Shown: positions 25,921-35,941, counted from the stretch's first letter. The stretch is 64,000 nucleotides of DNA from Natronoarchaeum rubrum (GCF_024494695.1 NZ_JANHDP010000005.1:281424-345423), one strand, 5' to 3'. The notes: a model not told the origin generated them from the letters alone. Numbers and translations are program-made.

Positions 25921-26469
25921 ATGCAGCACGTGAAGATTCCGCAGGACAGGATTGGGGTGCTGATCGGCGAGGGCGGTGCGACGCTGCGCGAGATCGAGCG
26001 GCGGGCCGAAGTGCGACTCGACGTCGACTCCGAGAACGGCTCGGTCGGCATCGAGAAGACGGGCGATCCCGTCACGGCGCTCAAGGGACCCGACATCGTC
26101 CGTGCGATCGGTCGCGGATTCGCGCCCGACGACGCCATGACCCTGCTCGACGACGACATGATGATGTTCGATCTGGTCGACATCGACGCCGCGGCGCGAA
26201 ACAAGAACGACCTCAAGCGCAAGAAGGGCCGGCTCATCGGCGAGAACGGCCGCACGCGCGAGCTGATGGAGGAGCTGACCGGCGCGTCGGTCGTCATCTA
26301 CGGCACGACGCTTGGTACCATCGGCGGGCCCCAGCAGGTCGAAGCCGTCCGCGAGGCCGCCGAGATGATCATCGACGGCGCACCCCACGGCGCGGTGTAC
26401 TCGTTCCTCGAGCGCAAGCACAACGAGCTGAAACGGCAGGGGCTGGAGTACCACCAGTTTACGGGCTGA
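25921..26469 (+). CDS. KH-domain rRNA-processing protein (Pno1/Dim2/Krr1 homologue)
   Basis: 182-aa protein with two KH domains: the first around IGVLIGEGGATLREIE (residues 11-26), the second around GRLIGENGRTRELMEE with the GxxG loop, ending HNELKRQGLEYH. In archaea and eukaryotes Pno1/Dim2 binds the 3' end of small-subunit rRNA. CTTTTAC (25891-25897) sits about 27 nt before the ATG. Frequently linked with rio1 and eif1A, which are here at 10-11.5 kb. Confidence 0.93.
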   Translation: MQHVKIPQDRIGVLIGEGGATLREIERRAEVRLDVDSENGSVGIEKTGDPVTALKGPDIVRAIGRGFAPDDAMTLLDDDMMMFDLVDIDAAARNKNDLKRKKGRLIGENGRTRELMEELTGASVVIYGTTLGTIGGPQQVEAVREAAEMIIDGAPHGAVYSFLERKHNELKRQGLEYHQFTG

Positions 26470-26533
26470 CCGCTATTCGTCCGTTCGACCCCGACGCAAC
26501 GCGCTTTTCCGTGGCTGGCGCGAATCTCGGTAC

Positions 26534-27016
26534 GTGACTGACGACTTCTCCGCGAGACGACGCAAACTCCTCCAGAGCGCCGGCGCCGGCGGCACCGCAC
26601 TACTCGCAGGGTGTACCGAACAGCTCGGCCTCGGGCAGAGTTCCGAGGACGGCAGCGACGGCCCCCGCGAGGCCGGCGTGGTCGCGCGAGTCGACCAGCA
26701 GGCGCTCCAGCAGGCCCAGATCGAGGCCCAGCAACAGGCCCAGCAGGACAACGTCAGCCAGCAGGAAGCTCAGCAGGACTATCAGGCACGCCAGCAGGAG
26801 ATCCTCTCCGAGGCGGTCTCGGCGCTCGTCGACGAGATCGAGTCGAGCACGTCCGCCACCGTCGAACAGGAGTACGACCAGTTCGGCGCCGTCCGCATCT
26901 CCGGGTCGGCGAGCGCGCTGATCGACGCGCTGGAACTCGAAAGCTCCCAGTCGCTGGTGGCCGCGACGCAGTTGGAAGAAGCGGCCTCGGGATCGACGAA
27001 CTCCTCTTCCTCGTAG
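26534..27016 (+). CDS. Tat-type lipoprotein with glutamine-rich coiled coil, 160 aa
   Basis: GTG-initiated exported protein. Residues 8-26 form a Tat/lipobox signal ([21 protein letters not shown]), with Cys26 or so as lipid anchor. Residues about 55-95 are Gln/Ala-rich heptad-like sequence, probably a coiled coil; then a compact domain ([29 protein letters not shown]) and a Ser-rich tail. It should sit on the outer face of the membrane. Function unknown. It lies 157 nt before the thermosome gene but the latter has its own promoter. Confidence 0.8.
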   Translation: MTDDFSARRRKLLQSAGAGGTALLAGCTEQLGLGQSSEDGSDGPREAGVVARVDQQALQQAQIEAQQQAQQDNVSQQEAQQDYQARQQEILSEAVSALVDEIESSTSATVEQEYDQFGAVRISGSASALIDALELESSQSLVAATQLEEAASGSTNSSSS

Positions 27017-27139
27017 CGACGACGCCGCCCGCGGTGGGGTTCGATCGCCACGAGTGGCTTATGAATGGCCCGTCCGTGGCCGTCCGCACGCCGTCACGTA
27101 CGGCGTGTTATTCCTCACCATACCACTCGGAACGAAGGA

Positions 27140-27147
27140 TTTATATA
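27140..27147 (+). promoter_or_regulatory. TATA box of the thermosome gene
   Basis: TTTATATA, preceded by AACGAAGGA (27131-27139) in the BRE position. The box is 26-33 nt before the ATG at 27174, so the mRNA should be leaderless or nearly so. CGAA-type elements upstream of TATA boxes have been described for haloarchaeal cct heat-shock promoters, so heat induction is plausible. Confidence 0.75.
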
Positions 27148-27173
27148 GAACGACAATCAATCCTCTACCGATT

Positions 27174-28865
27174 ATGGCGCAGCAGATGGGCAACCAGCCG
27201 ATGATCGTACTCTCGGAGGATAGCCAGCGCACCTCCGGAGAGGACGCACAGTCGATGAACATCACAGCCGGGAAGGCCGTCGCCGAGGCCGTCCGCACCA
27301 CGCTCGGCCCCAAGGGGATGGACAAGATGCTCGTCGACTCGACGGGCAACGTCGTCGTCACGAACGACGGCGTCACCATCCTCAAGGAGATGGAGATCGA
27401 GCACCCCGCGGCCAACATGATCGTCGAGGTCGCGGAGACCCAGGAGGACGAGGTCGGCGACGGCACCACGTCCGCCGTCGTCGTCTCCGGCGAACTCCTC
27501 AGCGAGGCCGAGGACCTCCTCGACCAGGACATCCACGCGACCACCCTCGCGCAGGGGTACCGCCAGGCCGCCGAGGAAGCCAAGGACATCCTCGAAGGCG
27601 TCGCGATCGAGGTCGACGAGGACGACACCGAGATCCTCGAACAGATCGCCGCCACCGCGATGACGGGCAAGGGCGCCGAGAACGCCAAGGACCTGCTCGC
27701 TGATCTCGTCGTTCGCGCCGTCAGCAGCGTCGCCGACGACGGCGAGGTCGACACTGACAACATCAAGGTCGAGAAGATCGTCGGCTCGGCCGTCGAGAAC
27801 TCCGAGCTCGTCGAGGGCGTCCTCGTCGACAAGGAGCGCGTCCACGAGAACATGCCCTATCTCGTCGAGGACGCCGACGTCGCCGTGCTCGACGACGCCC
27901 TGGAGGTCCAGGAGACCGAGATCGACGCCGAGGTCAACGTCACCGACCCCGACCAGCTTCAGGACTTCCTCGACCAGGAAGAAGAGCAGCTCAAGGAGAT
28001 GGTCGACGGGATCGTCGAGTCCGGCGCGGACGTCGTGTTCGCCCAGGACGGCATCGACGACATGGCCCAGCACTACCTCGCCGAAGAGGGCATCCTCGCG
28101 ACCCGCCGCGTCAAGTCCGACGACGCCACGAAGCTCGCCCGCGCGACGGGCGCCCGCGTCGTGAGTAACGTCAACGACATCGAGTCCGACGACCTCGGCT
28201 TCGCCGGCTCGGTCTCCCAGCAGGAGGTCGGCGGCAGCCAGCAGATCCTCGTCGAGGACGTCGAGAACGCCAAGTCCGTCACGCTGCTGCTCCGCGGCGG
28301 CACCGAGCACGTCGTCGACGAGATCGAGCGCGCCATCGAGGACTCGCTCGGCGTCGTCAGCGTCACGCTCGAGGACGGCAAGGTGCTGCCCGGCGGCGGC
28401 GCCCCCGAGACCGAGCTCGCTCTGCAGCTGCGCCAGTTCGCCGACTCGGTCGGCGGCCGCGAGCAGCTCGCCGTCGAGGCGTTCGCCGACGCGCTGGAAG
28501 TCGGCCCCCGCACGCTCGCCGAGAACGCCGGTCTCGACTCGATCGACTCGCTCGTCGAGCTCCGCAGCGAGCACGACGCCGGCAACGACGCCGCCGGTCT
28601 CGACGCCTACACGGGCGACGTGATCGACATGGAGGAGGAGGGCGTCGTCGAGCCGCTCCGCGTCAAGACTCAGGCCATCGAGTCCGCCACCGAGGCGGCC
28701 GTGATGATCCTGCGCATCGACGACGTCATCGCCGCGGGCGACCTGAAGGGCGGCGAAGTCGGTAACGACGACGACGACGCCGGCGGCCCGCCCGCGGGCG
28801 GCCCCGGCGGCGCGCCCGGCGGCATGGGCGGCGGTATGGGCGGCGGCATGGGCGGCATGATGTAA
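27174..28865 (+). CDS. thsA: thermosome subunit (group II chaperonin)
   Basis: 563-aa CCT/thermosome subunit; assembles into double rings that fold proteins using ATP. Signatures: [46 protein letters not shown], the ATPase motif [10 protein letters not shown], and [14 protein letters not shown]. The C-terminus is a GGM repeat ([15 protein letters not shown]), which hangs into the ring cavity. It starts at ATG 27174 by the promoter position. A T-rich terminator follows (28932-28940). Only one subunit gene is present here; haloarchaea usually encode two or three elsewhere. Confidence 0.97.
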   Translation: MAQQMGNQPMIVLSEDSQRTSGEDAQSMNITAGKAVAEAVRTTLGPKGMDKMLVDSTGNVVVTNDGVTILKEMEIEHPAANMIVEVAETQEDEVGDGTTSAVVVSGELLSEAEDLLDQDIHATTLAQGYRQAAEEAKDILEGVAIEVDEDDTEILEQIAATAMTGKGAENAKDLLADLVVRAVSSVADDGEVDTDNIKVEKIVGSAVENSELVEGVLVDKERVHENMPYLVEDADVAVLDDALEVQETEIDAEVNVTDPDQLQDFLDQEEEQLKEMVDGIVESGADVVFAQDGIDDMAQHYLAEEGILATRRVKSDDATKLARATGARVVSNVNDIESDDLGFAGSVSQQEVGGSQQILVEDVENAKSVTLLLRGGTEHVVDEIERAIEDSLGVVSVTLEDGKVLPGGGAPETELALQLRQFADSVGGREQLAVEAFADALEVGPRTLAENAGLDSIDSLVELRSEHDAGNDAAGLDAYTGDVIDMEEEGVVEPLRVKTQAIESATEAAVMILRIDDVIAAGDLKGGEVGNDDDDAGGPPAGGPGGAPGGMGGGMGGGMGGMM

Positions 28866-28931
28866 GCTCGGCCCATCTGCCTGCAGCTACGTCACCGCGC
28901 CGATCCGCACCGCTCGCCGAACGAACGCGCG

Positions 28932-28940
28932 TTTTTCTTT
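28932..28940 (+). terminator. T-rich transcription terminator after the thermosome
   Basis: TTTTTCTTT 66 nt after the thermosome stop codon. Oligo-T tracts end archaeal transcription. It is 147 nt before the next start codon, so it is not the promoter box of that gene. Confidence 0.55.
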
Positions 28941-28996
28941 CGTACTCGCTCGACAGCGGCGGCGCTCGCGCTCGGACGACGGTTGCGGGCACGCAG

Positions 28997-29012
28997 CGGC
29001 GTCGTGACGCCG
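28997..29012. repeat. intergenic inverted repeat CGGCGTC-GT-GACGCCG
   Basis: A second member of the 16-bp inverted-repeat set, here between the thermosome terminator and the cyclodeaminase promoter. Arms are identical to those at 21399-21414 and 57847-57862; only the central dinucleotide differs. Confidence 0.45.
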
Positions 29013-29086
29013 ACGCTCGGCTCCGCGGCGTCGGCGCCGCAGTTCGGCAGCACGTATTAAGTGCCATCCCGCAAAATTTGCCAGCC

Positions 29087-30076
29087 ATGGAGACGCTGTT
29101 GCTCAACGGGGAGGACGTCGAGGCGAACGCTGACACGGGTGCCATGATCGCGGCCGTCGAGGCGGCGTTCGCGGCCTACGAACGCGGAGACGTTCAGATG
29201 CCCGCCAAGTCCTACGTCGATCTCCCGCAGTACAACGGGGACTTCCGATCGATGCCGGCGTACGTCGAGACCGACGAGTGGGACGCCGCCGCGGTGAAGT
29301 GGGTGAACGTCCACCCCGACAACCCCGCCGACCACGACCTCCCGACCGTGATGGGAACGCTGATTTACTCCGACCCCGAGACGGCGTTCCCCCGCTCGGT
29401 CATGGACGGAACGGCGCTGACGATGAAACGAACCGGCGCCGCCGCGGCCGTGGCGACCGACCACCTCGCGGTCGACGACGCGACGAGTCTCGGCATCGTC
29501 GGCGCCGGCGTCCAGTCGTACACTCAGTTGAACGCGATCGCCGAGGTGCGTCCGATCGAGGAGGTCGTCGTCGCCGATCAGAACGACGAGCGCGTCGCGG
29601 ACTTCGTCGACGCCTTCGAGGACCGGTTCGACGTGCGGGGCGGATCGATCTCGGAGGCGGGCCACTGCGACGTGCTCTCGACGGTGACGCCGGTGCGCGA
29701 GCCGATCGTCGGCGCCGACGACCTGGGCGAGCGTACGCACGTCAACGCCATCGGCGCCGACGCCGCCGGGAAACACGAGATCGCGGACGAGGTGCTGCTG
29801 GACGCCAAACTCGTCATCGACGATTACGAGCAGTGCACCCACTCCGGCGAGATCAACGTCCCCTGGAGCGAGGGCGCGCTCGACGAGGACGACCTCTACG
29901 CCGAACTCGGCGAGATTGTCGCGGGCGGGAAGGAGGGCCGGACGAGCGAGGACGCCGTCACCGTCTTCGACTCGACGGGGCTGGCGATCCAGGACGTCGC
30001 GGCCGCTCGCGTCGTCTACGAGAACGCCCGCGAGAACGGCGACGGGTACGAGTTCGAGATGATCGATCTCGGCTGA
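29087..30076 (+). CDS. ornithine cyclodeaminase/mu-crystallin family (alanine dehydrogenase-like) protein
   Basis: 329-aa NAD(P)-dependent enzyme of the ornithine cyclodeaminase superfamily. Residues: substrate-side MPAKSYVDLPQYNGDFRSMPAYV, WVNVHPDNP, Rossmann GIVGAGVQSYTQLNAI, and THVNAIGADAAGKHEI. Archaeal members include alanine dehydrogenase and ornithine cyclodeaminase, so oxidation of an amino acid is expected but the substrate is open. ATG 29087 is used rather than TTG 29078; the TATA-like GTATTAAG (29054-29061) sits about 30 nt upstream of that ATG. Confidence 0.9.
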   Translation: METLLLNGEDVEANADTGAMIAAVEAAFAAYERGDVQMPAKSYVDLPQYNGDFRSMPAYVETDEWDAAAVKWVNVHPDNPADHDLPTVMGTLIYSDPETAFPRSVMDGTALTMKRTGAAAAVATDHLAVDDATSLGIVGAGVQSYTQLNAIAEVRPIEEVVVADQNDERVADFVDAFEDRFDVRGGSISEAGHCDVLSTVTPVREPIVGADDLGERTHVNAIGADAAGKHEIADEVLLDAKLVIDDYEQCTHSGEINVPWSEGALDEDDLYAELGEIVAGGKEGRTSEDAVTVFDSTGLAIQDVAAARVVYENARENGDGYEFEMIDLG

Positions 30077-30116
30077 GGGGACGGGCGATCCGCTCGGCCG
30101 GCCGTCGGCGTCGCGC

Positions 30117-30320
30117 CTACTCGCCGCTGAACCGGTCGAGCACCTTCGTGATCAGCCAGACGATCACGATAAAGGGGAGCAGCGGCACCAGCAGGACCAG
30201 CATCCCGACCAGAATGCTCCATCCGATGACGTCCATGCCGGGGTCCTTGTGCCCGCGGGTCCCGGGCGTCACTGTGCGCAGCACCTTCTTCGGCAGCGGG
30301 GGATCCTCGGCGTCGCTCAT
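30117..30320 (-). CDS. small membrane protein, 67 aa
   Basis: MSDAEDPPLPKKVLRTVTPG, then MDVIGWSILVGMLVLLVPLLPFIVIVWLITKVLDRFSGE: a soluble acidic start and a long C-terminal hydrophobic stretch that could form one long or two short helices. Known to me only as a conserved haloarchaeal family of unknown function. It starts at 30320 and is read in the same direction as the sugar porter, 55 nt after it, so co-transcription is possible. Confidence 0.75.
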   Translation of the reverse strand: MSDAEDPPLPKKVLRTVTPGTRGHKDPGMDVIGWSILVGMLVLLVPLLPFIVIVWLITKVLDRFSGE

Positions 30321-30375
30321 GTCCGTAGATTGGGCGGACCGAGGGATAAAGGCGCGGTCGCGATGCCGCCCCGAC

Positions 30376-31884
30376 TCAATCGTCGTTCGAGTCGACTCCG
30401 CTCTCGACCGCGGCGTCGCCGCCGGCATCGCCGACGCGTGAGCCGCCACCCAGCGCCGTCTCGCGCAGGTCGGACTCGATCTCCTCGAGCGACCGGCCCG
30501 TCGTCTCTGGGACGAAGGCGTACGCGAACGCGAACGCGGCGACGCTCAGCGCCGCGAACGTCCAGAACGTCCCCGCCTCGCCGACGGTGTCGACGAGGTA
30601 GGGGAACGACTGTGCGACCGCGAGGTTCGCCGCCCAGTTGACGACCGTGGTGACCCCCACCGCGGTGCCGCGGACCTTCAGCGGATAGATCTCGGAGTTG
30701 AGCAGCCAGAACACCGGTCCGAGGCCGATCGCGAAGAAGGCGACGTACAGCATCAGGCTGGCCACCGCGATCAGCCCGACCGCGCCCGAGAGACCGGGCA
30801 GGAAGTACGCCGCGCCGAGTCCGGTCAGCGTCACGATCATGCCGGCCAGCCCGACGAGCAACAGCGGCCGCCGGCCGACGCGATCGATCAGCAGCAGCGC
30901 GACGAGCGTCATCGTCACGTTGACGACGCCGATGACTACCGTCGCAAGCAGCGACCCGCTGGCGCCGAAACCGGTCGATTCGAGGATCGACGGCCCGTAG
31001 TACATCACCGTGTTGATCCCCGTCAGCTGCTGGAACGCCGCCAGCCCGATACCGACGACCAGCATCGGGCGGACCCACGGCGCGAGCAGGTCCCGCAGGC
31101 TCGCGTCCTCGCGCTCGGCCTTCTCCTCGATCTCGCGCAGTTCGGGCTCGACCTGTTCGCTCGTCCGGACCGACGCGAGCACGTCGCGGGCCTCGTCCTC
31201 GCGGCGCTGCTCGAACAGCCAGCGCGGGCTCTCGGGCATGAACAGCATCCCGACGAACAGGGCTGCGGCGGGGACCGTCCCGGCGCCGAGCATCCAGCGC
31301 CAGACGGCCGCGCCCTCGAAGGCGATGTTCGTCACCGCCGTCACGAGCAACTCCTCGGCGAACGCGTAGTTCACCAGGTAGGAGGTCAGCAGCCCGAACG
31401 TGACGGCGAACTGGAACAGCGTCACCATGCCGCCACGGATGTCGGCCGGCGCGATCTCGGAGATGTACAGCGGGCCGATCATCGACGCCAGCCCGACGGC
31501 GACGCCGTCGATCACGCGGCCGACGAACAGCCACTCGATCGTCGGCGCGACGGCCATGATCGCCGAGCCGACGAAGAACACGACCGCGGCGACGAGGATC
31601 ACGCGTCGGCGTCCGATCCGGTCCGAGAGCCGGCCGCCGACCGCCGCGCCGGCGATCGCGCCGACCAGCGCGCCGCTGACGACGAACCCCTCGACGAGCG
31701 ATTCGTCCATCGCGATCCCGAACAGCGACGTCATCTCGAAGGTGTCGGGAATAAAGAGTAAGGCTCCGGAGATGACGCCGGTGTCGAAGCCAAAGAGAAG
31801 CCCGGTCAGCGCCGCCAGCGCGCCGATGACGTAGACGAACGGGTTTCGTTCGCCTGTCGACGTTCCTGTGGGTGTCGTTGACAT
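30376..31884 (-). CDS. MFS sugar porter family transporter
   Basis: 502 aa with 12 predicted membrane helices. Sugar-porter signatures: GLLFGFDTGVISGALLFI, DRIGRRRVIL, PESPRWLFEQRRE after helix 6, QQLTGINTVMYYGP in helix 7, DRVGRRPLLLVG and PETTGRSLEEIE after helix 12. These define proton-coupled hexose/pentose carriers; the sugar is unknown. The upstream region is AT-rich. Possible partner of the secreted amylase, but the genes are 15 kb apart. Confidence 0.93.
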   Translation of the reverse strand: MSTTPTGTSTGERNPFVYVIGALAALTGLLFGFDTGVISGALLFIPDTFEMTSLFGIAMDESLVEGFVVSGALVGAIAGAAVGGRLSDRIGRRRVILVAAVVFFVGSAIMAVAPTIEWLFVGRVIDGVAVGLASMIGPLYISEIAPADIRGGMVTLFQFAVTFGLLTSYLVNYAFAEELLVTAVTNIAFEGAAVWRWMLGAGTVPAAALFVGMLFMPESPRWLFEQRREDEARDVLASVRTSEQVEPELREIEEKAEREDASLRDLLAPWVRPMLVVGIGLAAFQQLTGINTVMYYGPSILESTGFGASGSLLATVVIGVVNVTMTLVALLLIDRVGRRPLLLVGLAGMIVTLTGLGAAYFLPGLSGAVGLIAVASLMLYVAFFAIGLGPVFWLLNSEIYPLKVRGTAVGVTTVVNWAANLAVAQSFPYLVDTVGEAGTFWTFAALSVAAFAFAYAFVPETTGRSLEEIESDLRETALGGGSRVGDAGGDAAVESGVDSNDD

Positions 31885-32201
31885 AAGTATCGGTTACAAC
31901 CCGACCGTTCCGAACGCTCATTAACAAATACGTCGATCTTTCTGAAATAAATGACCGTTAAAACCATCTATCGTCGCATTATTCATTTCTGAGCGGCGTT
32001 CGGTTAATGCACATCTTTCCGTTCATCGTCGGCGTCGGGGCGGGCACCGCTCGTCACTTCGGGGCGCTACGGGCTCGTCGCTTCGGCTTCACAGCGGCGT
32101 CGTCACGTCGCCGCGACCGGCCGGCGGGATCGCGGTCTGACAGCCCCGGAAGTCGGATGGAAAGGTATAGGGCGCCGACCCGCCGAATCACGTACAAGCT
32201 G
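31885..32201. promoter_or_regulatory. divergent promoter region between the sugar porter and leuS
   Basis: 317 bases without a supported gene. 31915-31990 is AT-rich and holds likely porter promoter elements on the minus strand. GAAATAAATGA (31946-31956) and TCATTTC (31983-31989) form a loose inverted repeat around it, a possible regulator site. For leuS, AAAGGTATAG (32161-32170) is the nearest AT-containing box, 30-40 nt before the start. Confidence 0.5.
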
Positions 32202-34868
32202 ATGAGTATGGAGAGCTACGACCACGCCGCCGTGGAGGCCCGCTGGCAGGAGGCGTGGGACGACGCGGACGTGCATCGGACGCCCGACGACGTCGAGGAC
32301 CCGACGTACGTCCTCGGAATGTACCCCTACCCCTCCGGCAAGCTCCACATGGGCCACGTCCGGAACTACACGATTACGGACGCGTACGCCCGCTACCGGC
32401 GGCTGCGCGGCGACGACGTGCTCCACCCGATGGGGTGGGACTCGTTCGGACTGCCCGCCGAGAACGCCGCCAAGGAGCGGGACACCAACCCGCGGGACTG
32501 GACGTTGGACTGCATCGACACGATGAAGGGCCAGATGGAGTCGATGGGCTTCGGGTACGACTGGGAGCGCGAGATCACCACCTGCACGCCCGAGTACTAC
32601 CGCTGGAACCAGTGGCTGTTCCGACGGTTCGTCGAGGAGGACCTCGCCGAGCGCCGGGACGCCGATGTCAACTGGTGTCCCGACTGCGAGACCGTCCTCG
32701 CCGACGAGCAGGTCGAGGGCGAGGAGGAACTCTGCTGGCGCTGCGGCCACCCGGTCGAGGAGCGCGAGCTCGAACAGTGGTTCCTGCAGATCACCGACTA
32801 CGCCGACGAGCTGCTCGAAGACATCGACGAGCTGGAGGGCTGGCCCGATTCGGTCCGCCAGATGCAGCGCAACTGGATCGGCCGCCAGCACGGTACGCAC
32901 CTGCCGTTCGAGATCGACACCGCGGGCGACGACGGCCGGAGCTACGGCTCGGTCGACGCCTTCACGACGCGGGCCGACACCGTTCACGGCGCGACGTTCT
33001 TCGCGCTGGCGCCGGACCACCCGATCGCCGAAGAGCTGGCCGAGGAAGACGACGCGGTCCACGAGTTCGTCGAACACGAGGCCGACCCCGACGGCGACGA
33101 GCCCAACGGCGTCGAGACCGACCTCGTGGCGACCAACCCCGTCAACGGCGACGAACTGCCCGTCTACGTCGCCGACTTCGTGCTCTCGGACGTCGGCACC
33201 GGCGCGCTGATGGCCGTCCCCGGCCACGACGAGCGCGACCACGCCTTCGCCGAGAAGAAGGGCATCGACGTCCGCCCCGTGATCGCGCCCGAACCCGAGG
33301 AGGGCGAGGATCCCGAGGCGCCCGACGTCTCGGAAGCTGCGTTCACCGACGACGGCGTGCTCGTCAACTCCGGCGAGTACTCCGGGCTGGACAGCGAGAC
33401 CGCCCGCGAGCGGATTACTGAGGACACCGAGGGCGCCGACGAAGCCACCCAGTACCGTCTGCGTGACTGGGGCATCTCCCGGCAGCGCTACTGGGGGACG
33501 CCGATCCCGGTCGTCCACTGTGACGACTGCGGCTCGGTGCTGGTGCCCGAGGAGGACTTGCCGGTCGAGCTGCCCGAGTTCGTCAACACCACCGGAAATC
33601 CGCTGGACGCCGCCGAGGAGTGGAAACAGACGACGTGTCCCGACTGCGGTGGCGAGGCCACCCGCGAGACCGACACGATGGACACGTTCTTCGACTCCTC
33701 GTGGTACTTCCTGCGGTACGTCTCGCCGGACATCGAGGACGCGCCCTTCGATCTGGAGCGGGCCAACGACTGGATGCCCGTCGATCAGTACGTCGGCGGC
33801 ATCGAGCACGCCGTGATGCACCTGCTGTACTCGCGCTTTTTCACGAAGGTGCTGGCCGACTACGAGGGCCTGGAGCACCGCGAGCCCTTTAGTAATCTGC
33901 TGGCCCAGGGGATGGTCCAGCTGGAGGGCGAGAAGATGTCCAAGTCCAAGGGCAACGTCGTCTCGCCCCAGCGCATCGTCGAGGAGTACGGCGCCGACAC
34001 CGCCCGCCTGTTCATGATGCAGGCCGCCCGCCCCGAGCGGGACTTCGACTGGAAGGAGGAGGGCGTCCGCTCGACCCACCAGTTCCTGAACCGGCTGAAG
34101 AACGTGGTCGACGAGTTCGAGAGCAGCCAGTCCGGCGATCGCGACCCGATCGACCGCTACGTCGCCGACGAGATCGACGCCGCCGTCGCCGTCGCGACCG
34201 ACGAGTACGACTCGCTGACGTTCAACGAGGCGCTGCGCGAGGCCCAGTCGCTGGTCCGGACGCTCCGGCAGTACGAGGAGTACGCCGACGTCCACGCCGA
34301 GACGTTCGAGCGCGGCCTCTCGGTCGCGGTGCGCCTGCTGGCGCCGGTCGCGCCCCACCTCGCCGAGGAGCTCTGGACCGAGCTGGGCAACGACGGCTTC
34401 GTCGCCGAGGCCGAGTGGCCCGAGGCCGACGTCGACCGCGAGACCGTCGAGCAGCGCCGCAACCTGGTCGAGAACACCCGCGAGGACGTCCGCCAGATCG
34501 TCGACGTCGCCGGGATCGAGGACCCCGATCGCGTCGACGTCGTCGTGACGCCCGAGTGGAAGTACGACGCCCTGGAGATCGCCGTCGAGAGCGACGCCGA
34601 CAATCTGATCTCCGAACTGATGCAGAACGGCGAGATCCGCGAGCAGGGCGATGCCGCCGCCAGCTACGGACAGGATCTGCAAGAAGAGCGCGAGGCGCTC
34701 TCGAAGACGCTCGCACCCGACGCCGAGTACGAGGCGTTGGAGGCCGCCGCGTGGCTGGTCGAGCGCGAGTTCGACGCGCCGGTCCGCGTGGTTCGCGCCG
34801 CTGAGGCCGACGATGACGTGGTCAACAAGGCCGAGCCCGGACGGCCCGCGATCGATATCGTGGAGTAA
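32202..34868 (+). CDS. leuS: leucine-tRNA ligase
   Basis: 888-aa class I synthetase. HMGH (residues 49-52, for HIGH), zinc-knuckle cysteines (NWCPDCETVL...LCWRCGHPV) in the insertion, an editing domain with the threonine-rich TTRADTVHGATFF and GTGALMAVPGHDERDHAFA, a second Cys set (CDDCGSVL...TTCPDCGG), and KMSKS at 578-582. Length is normal for the bacterial-like LeuRS found in haloarchaea. Two near starts exist, ATG 32202 and 32208. A 65-codon upstream extension is not conserved. Confidence 0.97.
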   Translation: MSMESYDHAAVEARWQEAWDDADVHRTPDDVEDPTYVLGMYPYPSGKLHMGHVRNYTITDAYARYRRLRGDDVLHPMGWDSFGLPAENAAKERDTNPRDWTLDCIDTMKGQMESMGFGYDWEREITTCTPEYYRWNQWLFRRFVEEDLAERRDADVNWCPDCETVLADEQVEGEEELCWRCGHPVEERELEQWFLQITDYADELLEDIDELEGWPDSVRQMQRNWIGRQHGTHLPFEIDTAGDDGRSYGSVDAFTTRADTVHGATFFALAPDHPIAEELAEEDDAVHEFVEHEADPDGDEPNGVETDLVATNPVNGDELPVYVADFVLSDVGTGALMAVPGHDERDHAFAEKKGIDVRPVIAPEPEEGEDPEAPDVSEAAFTDDGVLVNSGEYSGLDSETARERITEDTEGADEATQYRLRDWGISRQRYWGTPIPVVHCDDCGSVLVPEEDLPVELPEFVNTTGNPLDAAEEWKQTTCPDCGGEATRETDTMDTFFDSSWYFLRYVSPDIEDAPFDLERANDWMPVDQYVGGIEHAVMHLLYSRFFTKVLADYEGLEHREPFSNLLAQGMVQLEGEKMSKSKGNVVSPQRIVEEYGADTARLFMMQAARPERDFDWKEEGVRSTHQFLNRLKNVVDEFESSQSGDRDPIDRYVADEIDAAVAVATDEYDSLTFNEALREAQSLVRTLRQYEEYADVHAETFERGLSVAVRLLAPVAPHLAEELWTELGNDGFVAEAEWPEADVDRETVEQRRNLVENTREDVRQIVDVAGIEDPDRVDVVVTPEWKYDALEIAVESDADNLISELMQNGEIREQGDAAASYGQDLQEEREALSKTLAPDAEYEALEAAAWLVEREFDAPVRVVRAAEADDDVVNKAEPGRPAIDIVE

Positions 34869-34937
34869 CGGCGCTCGTCTGTAGCTCTCTCCGCGTTCGT
34901 CTGGACGTCCTATCGCCTGATCAAATCCTGGCCTAGA

Positions 34938-35579
34938 TCACGAGGAGCCGGTGACCTCGATCGTGAATCCCCAGTCGAGGGTCCCATCCTCGGACATCCC
35001 GTCCGGCGCTTCCGTGATTTTCACATTGCTCTCATAGCGGTACGCTCCCGGAACGAAACAGCCGTCCACGCCGAGGTGGTTGACGGGGATGGCTTCTGTA
35101 TCGACCGTTTCCCCGGATTCGAGCCGATGGGTTGGCCACCCTTCGTACGTGGAAGTGATAACATCGCTACCGTTCGGGTTGTCCGGACAGTTCGGTGAGT
35201 ACTCCCTGTCGGGAGTGTCAGGTGCGTCGGGGGAGAACAGGAGCAGCACCTTCTCGTCACTGTCCTCGTTGAGATTCTTGTAGACTGGAGGCTGGACGCG
35301 GACTACTCCGTCGCTCTCGTTCGTCGTCGTAACCTCGAATACTGCCGTCCGGTCGGCGGTGATGCGTTCTTGCGTTACGCTCACGTCGATCCGAACGGGA
35401 CTCGACTCCGGGAGGTCGTCGACGTTCGACACGTCAGCGGCTCGTTCGAATCCTTCGCCGTCGTCGGTCGCCCGGCTATCGTCCCCGAAACTACCGCCGG
35501 CCAGAGCGCCGCTCGTACAGCCGCTACCCGCGGCGAGTACCGCGATGAGCGATGATGTGAGTAGTTCTCGCCGCCGCAT
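34938..35579 (-). CDS. exported lipoprotein of unknown function, 213 aa
   Basis: MRRRELLTSSLIAVLAAGSGC is a signal with a lipobox Cys at residue 21. The mature part is acidic with an immunoglobulin-like strand pattern (VRIDVSVTQERITADRTAVFEVTTTNESDGVVRV) and three further cysteines (NCPDN, GCFVPG). Codon use is less GC-rich than in the flanking housekeeping genes. It would be anchored on the outside of the membrane; I recognise no catalytic motif. It begins a less GC-rich stretch reaching 36.5 kb. Confidence 0.75.
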   Translation of the reverse strand: MRRRELLTSSLIAVLAAGSGCTSGALAGGSFGDDSRATDDGEGFERAADVSNVDDLPESSPVRIDVSVTQERITADRTAVFEVTTTNESDGVVRVQPPVYKNLNEDSDEKVLLLFSPDAPDTPDREYSPNCPDNPNGSDVITSTYEGWPTHRLESGETVDTEAIPVNHLGVDGCFVPGAYRYESNVKITEAPDGMSEDGTLDWGFTIEVTGSS

Positions 35580-35941
35580 ACGATCGACTTAGTGTCGGAG
35601 GTGCAAAAATATTCAATGGAGAGCTGGTTGATTTATTCGCCCGTTACTATTAGAGCGCCGCGCCCCTACCACGCTACTGAAACTCGCCGGTCCTCGAACG
35701 ATCGGGATTAGCCAGGATTTCCCCGTTCCACTATCGTTCCACAGGTGAAGGATCGATATCGAAGAGTAAGCGCGGATCTCAGATATTATTTATATCCTGT
35801 TGTTCTGGATTGCCGTATTCTGACCTCACCACCAAGTATAATGATTATTAGCTGTAGGTGATTGTCTACGATACGTGTCCGTCGCTGCCTGACGTCCAGC
35901 TTCCCTCAATTACGAGGGACGATCAAGATCGTCACTTGTTA
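35580..35941. other. AT-rich intergenic stretch without a recognisable gene
   Basis: 362 bases of lower GC than the window. A TATA-like run (TATTATTTATATCC, about 35781-35794) is present with no good reading frame behind it. A plus-strand frame at 35858-36103 is antisense to the next gene and not credible. I see no tRNA or repeat. Confidence 0.4.

Noticed and set aside
32103..34682. 859-codon frame antisense to leuS
   Set aside because: Composition is Val/Leu/Arg/Gly-rich with no motif; leuS on the other strand is unambiguous.
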